Shown here: piece by piece, positions 62,083 to 64,000 of the stretch
Position numbering within the stretch: the stretch's first letter is position 1
Layout: each line of letters opens with the position of its first letter
From: Brucella pecoris
Lineage (GTDB): Bacteria; Pseudomonadota; Alphaproteobacteria; Rhizobiales; Rhizobiaceae
Reading direction: 5' to 3'
Length of the DNA stretch: 64,000 nt
Assembly (NCBI RefSeq): GCF_006376675.1
Contig: NZ_VEWK01000014.1
Coordinates: 48,287 to 112,286 of the forward strand
Made by a program: the position numbers and the translations under genes
Notes under the pieces: generated by a model
What the model saw: the letters and a program-made list of their open reading frames with translations, nothing else
Database searches by the model: none
What the model was told of the DNA's origin: nothing

Positions 62083-62757
62083 TTGCTCACGCTGGAGGAA
62101 GTCAGGAGCGCCATTGCCTTTGACCAGCCGAAGCTTCACGCCTCGGCTGACGGTCAATCGATCAATGTCGAGGGCACCTATCTCGTATTTGAGAAGGATG
62201 TCGTTTCGGCACCGGACGGGCCCATCGCCGAATTTTACATCAAAATAGAGCTAACCGACCATTATCCCCGTTTCGAGCCGCGCGTTTTCGAGGTCGGCGG
62301 CCGGATTCCGCGAAACCCCGATCGCCACATCAATCCCGATGGCGATTGCTGTGTTACGGTTTGGGAAAATTGGTTGGTCATGGTCAAGGACCACTCTTTC
62401 AGTAATTTCCTGAATGGCCCGCTTAATGAGTATTTTCTCGGGCAGTTCTGGTTCGAGAAGACCGGGAAATGGCCGTTTGGCGAAAGGGCGCATGGGACGC
62501 CGGGTCTCGAAGAGGCCTACGCGGATGCGCTGGGAATTCCAAACCGGCGAAAAAGCCTGCTCTATCACCTGCGGTTGCTCTCCCAGGTCTGGCCCAAAGG
62601 TCACTGGCCATGCCCGTGCGGAAGTGGAAAGCGTCTGCGGTATTGCCACCGCGACGACCTGATGGCCATGCACCAGCATGTTCCGTCTCATGTTGCGCGA
62701 CGAATGTTGCACCGGTTGAAGCCGGACAAGCATGAATTTAGCAGGGCCGGATTCTAG
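62083..62757 (+). CDS. E2-like ubiquitin-conjugating protein with SEC-C motif (CBASS type II short)
   Basis: A 224-residue protein starting TTG 62083; no good ribosome-binding site, so it may rely on coupling with the CD-NTase stop 14 nt upstream. Residues about 30-115 resemble an E2 fold: HYPRFEPRVFEVGGRIPR, then DRHINPDGDCCVTVWEN, in which Cys89 or Cys90 is the likely catalytic thiol. The C-terminus has a SEC-C zinc motif (Cys177, Cys179, Cys188, His189 in WPCPCGSGKRLRYCHRD). No E1 or JAB protease gene follows. Short CBASS with only an E2 is known to prime the CD-NTase. Confidence 0.8.
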   Translation: MLTLEEVRSAIAFDQPKLHASADGQSINVEGTYLVFEKDVVSAPDGPIAEFYIKIELTDHYPRFEPRVFEVGGRIPRNPDRHINPDGDCCVTVWENWLVMVKDHSFSNFLNGPLNEYFLGQFWFEKTGKWPFGERAHGTPGLEEAYADALGIPNRRKSLLYHLRLLSQVWPKGHWPCPCGSGKRLRYCHRDDLMAMHQHVPSHVARRMLHRLKPDKHEFSRAGF

Positions 62758-62944
62758 GGTCGATCATCGGTCTGAAAGAGAAACCTGTTGGGGGAAGGCC
62801 TTTCCCTGCGATCGAGCCTGCAGTCTCGACCGACCCCTTCTGCGGGAAGACCCGCAACGCCCCTGAGAGGGAGAGTGCTGACGGAATTTCCGTGACGGGT
62901 TGGTGGCTGGAGAAGGTCTCCGGCGCCCGTCGTGGAGAACCGCG
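62758..62944. promoter_or_regulatory. Intergenic region with hairpins and structured ardC leader
   Basis: TGCGGG-AAGA-CCCGCA (62841-62856) may be a terminator-like hairpin for the CBASS operon. ACGGAATTTCCGT (62881-62893) is a palindrome. GACGGG (62894-62899) can pair with CCCGTC (62926-62931) around an inner GGAGA/TCTCC stem (62909-62921), giving a nested leader structure that ends 13 nt before the ardC start. The structured leader could control ardC translation. Confidence 0.4.
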
Positions 62945-63895
62945 ATGTTCAGGAATGACCACAACGGGCGTGCCGGCTCCGACCGCGCGAGCCTATACGA
63001 CGACATCACCAACAAGATCATCGCCGAGCTGGAGGCAGGTCGCTTCCCCTGGGTCCAGCCTTGGGGCACGTCCACGGCTAAGGCGCCCCTCGCCATGCCG
63101 AGGAACGCCGCAACCGGGCGGCACTATTCTGGGATCAATGTGCTGATCCTCTGGGGCGCGGTGATCCAGCACGGCTTCCCCGGCCAGAGTTGGCTCACCT
63201 TCCGCGAGGCCCTATCGTTTGGCGGCAATGTCCGCCGGGGCGAACGCGGCACCACCGTCGTCTATGCCGACCGCTTCACGCCGGAAGATGAAAAGCGCCG
63301 CGCTCGCGAAACCGGCGAGGAAGCCGCCGCAATCCCGTTCCTCAAGCGCTTCACGGTCTTCAATGCGGCGCAATGTGACGGCCTGCCGGAGGAGATCGCC
63401 GTTGTTGCTCCGCCGCCTCCGCCCGGTATCATGGAACCGCAGGTCGAGGCCCTGATCCGGGCAACTGGCATTGACTTCCGCATCGGCGGGGACCGCGCCT
63501 TCTATGTGCCGGCGCATGACTATGTGCAGGTGCCGCCGCCCCATGCGTATTTCGAGCCGATCAATTGGCACAGGACGGCCCTGCACGAGCTGGGACACGC
63601 CACGGGTCACCCCTCACGCATGAACCGCGACTTCTCGGGTTCCTTCGGCTCGAAGAAATATGCCTTCGAGGAGTTGGTCGCGGAGATCAACGCGGCCTTC
63701 TGCTGCGCCTCGCTCGGCATTACGCCCACCGTCCGCCATGCCGACTATATCGGCTCCTGGCTCCAGGTGCTGCGCGAGGACAATCGCGCCATCGTGCGCG
63801 CCGCTTCTCAGGCGAGCAAGGCGGCCGACTGGCTGCTGGGGTTCCTGCCGGGCGCCGATGTCGATGCGGCCGACGACGAACGGCAGGCGGCGTGA
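62945..63895 (+). CDS. ardC: ArdC-like antirestriction protein (ssDNA-binding plus metallopeptidase-like domain)
   Basis: A 316-residue protein. The N-terminal ArdC_N/DUF1738 part (LYDDITNKIIAELEAGRFPWVQPWG) binds single-stranded DNA in characterised relatives; the C-terminal metallopeptidase-like part has the zinc motif HELGH (214-218) in TALHELGHATGHPSR and a downstream FEELVAEINA with Glu as likely third ligand. ArdC protects incoming plasmid or phage DNA from restriction during conjugation. GGAG lies 7 nt before the ATG at 62945. Its presence marks the island as mobile. Confidence 0.86.
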   Translation: MFRNDHNGRAGSDRASLYDDITNKIIAELEAGRFPWVQPWGTSTAKAPLAMPRNAATGRHYSGINVLILWGAVIQHGFPGQSWLTFREALSFGGNVRRGERGTTVVYADRFTPEDEKRRARETGEEAAAIPFLKRFTVFNAAQCDGLPEEIAVVAPPPPPGIMEPQVEALIRATGIDFRIGGDRAFYVPAHDYVQVPPPHAYFEPINWHRTALHELGHATGHPSRMNRDFSGSFGSKKYAFEELVAEINAAFCCASLGITPTVRHADYIGSWLQVLREDNRAIVRAASQASKAADWLLGFLPGADVDAADDERQAA

Positions 63896-63983
63896 CGTTC
63901 CTGAAAACCGGAAAGGCGGAGAATGGACTTCCCCTTCAAAAATGGAGGGCTTCTGTTAGACAAGACTGACAGGAGACTTAGAA

Positions 63984-64000
63984 TTGAAGCAGCGAGAATT
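63984..64000 (+). CDS. Possible start of next gene (cut by right edge)
   Basis: A TTG at 63984 preceded by AGGAGAC and an AT-rich stretch could begin another gene (MKQRE...). Only six codons are visible, so this is a guess. The 88 nt between it and ardC hold no other gene. Confidence 0.2.

Larger units (their letters stand above)
37866..64000. mobile_element. Left part of a genomic island (defence cargo) integrated at guaA
   Basis: From the att-like sequence onward, metabolic genes give way to toxin-antitoxin, restriction-like, Argonaute, CBASS and ArdC antirestriction genes. ArdC proteins belong to conjugative plasmids and integrative elements. Base composition and codon use look more GC-rich than the left part, judged by eye. 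The right end and any integrase or transfer genes are outside the window. Confidence 0.65.

Noticed and set aside
59693..62114. Long minus-strand frames opposite patatin and CD-NTase genes
   Set aside because: Both plus-strand genes have complete catalytic motifs, so the antisense frames are shadows.
1..64000. CRISPR arrays, rRNA or tRNA genes
   Set aside because: No regularly spaced repeats and no tRNA cloverleaf were seen; the att-like site at 37866 is the guaA tail, not a tRNA end.

Overview
The window looks like a chromosome of the Brucella/Ochrobactrum group (Hyphomicrobiales, Alphaproteobacteria). It is dense with ABC transporters of the rhizobial type, has an EryD/SorC-style regulator and a complete D-apiose operon, and its right part is a large inserted defence island. 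Organism assignment is inference from gene content and style; no rRNA or tRNA gene is visible.

Left part (1-12.8 kb). A minus-strand operon couples a dipeptide/oligopeptide ABC importer (ATPase cut by the left edge, two permeases, binding protein) to an AbgB-like M20 amidohydrolase, an S9 prolyl-oligopeptidase-type peptidase and a proline iminopeptidase. A separate isoaspartyl peptidase/asparaginase follows: a peptide scavenging block. Then come a small lipoprotein, two short unknown genes and a cyclopropane fatty acid synthase.

Centre-left (13-26 kb). A minus-strand sugar/polyol operon carries a binding protein, RbsA- and RbsC-type ABC subunits, a SorC regulator, an aldo-keto reductase, a GlpD-like FAD dehydrogenase, an LsrF-like class I aldolase and an FGGY kinase. 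The set suggests uptake, phosphorylation, oxidation and aldol cleavage of a polyol, substrate unknown. Next is a LysR regulator divergent from a secreted GlcG/HbpS-like protein and a DHA2 drug-type exporter.

Centre (26-37.8 kb). A GntR (FadR-type) regulator is divergent from a D-apiose catabolic operon: RuBisCO-like protein, 3-oxo-isoapionate kinase (oiaK), D-apionate oxidoisomerase (apnO), a sugar ABC importer with a DUF2291 lipoprotein, D-apiose dehydrogenase (apsD) and D-apionate lactonase (apnL). It ends in an 18-bp perfect hairpin terminator. Two sites sharing TTATACCAGTT, one of them a FadR-type palindrome, are the likely GntR operators.

Right part (37.87-64 kb). A short sequence encoding the end of GMP synthase (TIEWE-stop, minus strand) marks the probable attachment site of a genomic island that runs off the right edge. 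The island holds hipBA; a nine-gene, mostly overlapping minus-strand operon of about 19 kb (WYL repressor, SNF2 helicase-DUF3883, ASCH protein, unknown protein, giant GHKL ATPase, DUF1156 methylase, HEPN-DUF499 ATPase, then TIR-APAZ and short Argonaute = SPARTA); a divergent CBASS operon (DUF2188, patatin phospholipase, CD-NTase, E2-like protein with a SEC-C zinc motif); and an ArdC antirestriction protein. An 11-bp inverted repeat between the two divergent defence operons is the obvious operator for the WYL repressor. The combination of a shared repressor and coupled methylase/helicase/ATPase/SPARTA genes is the most interesting part of the window.
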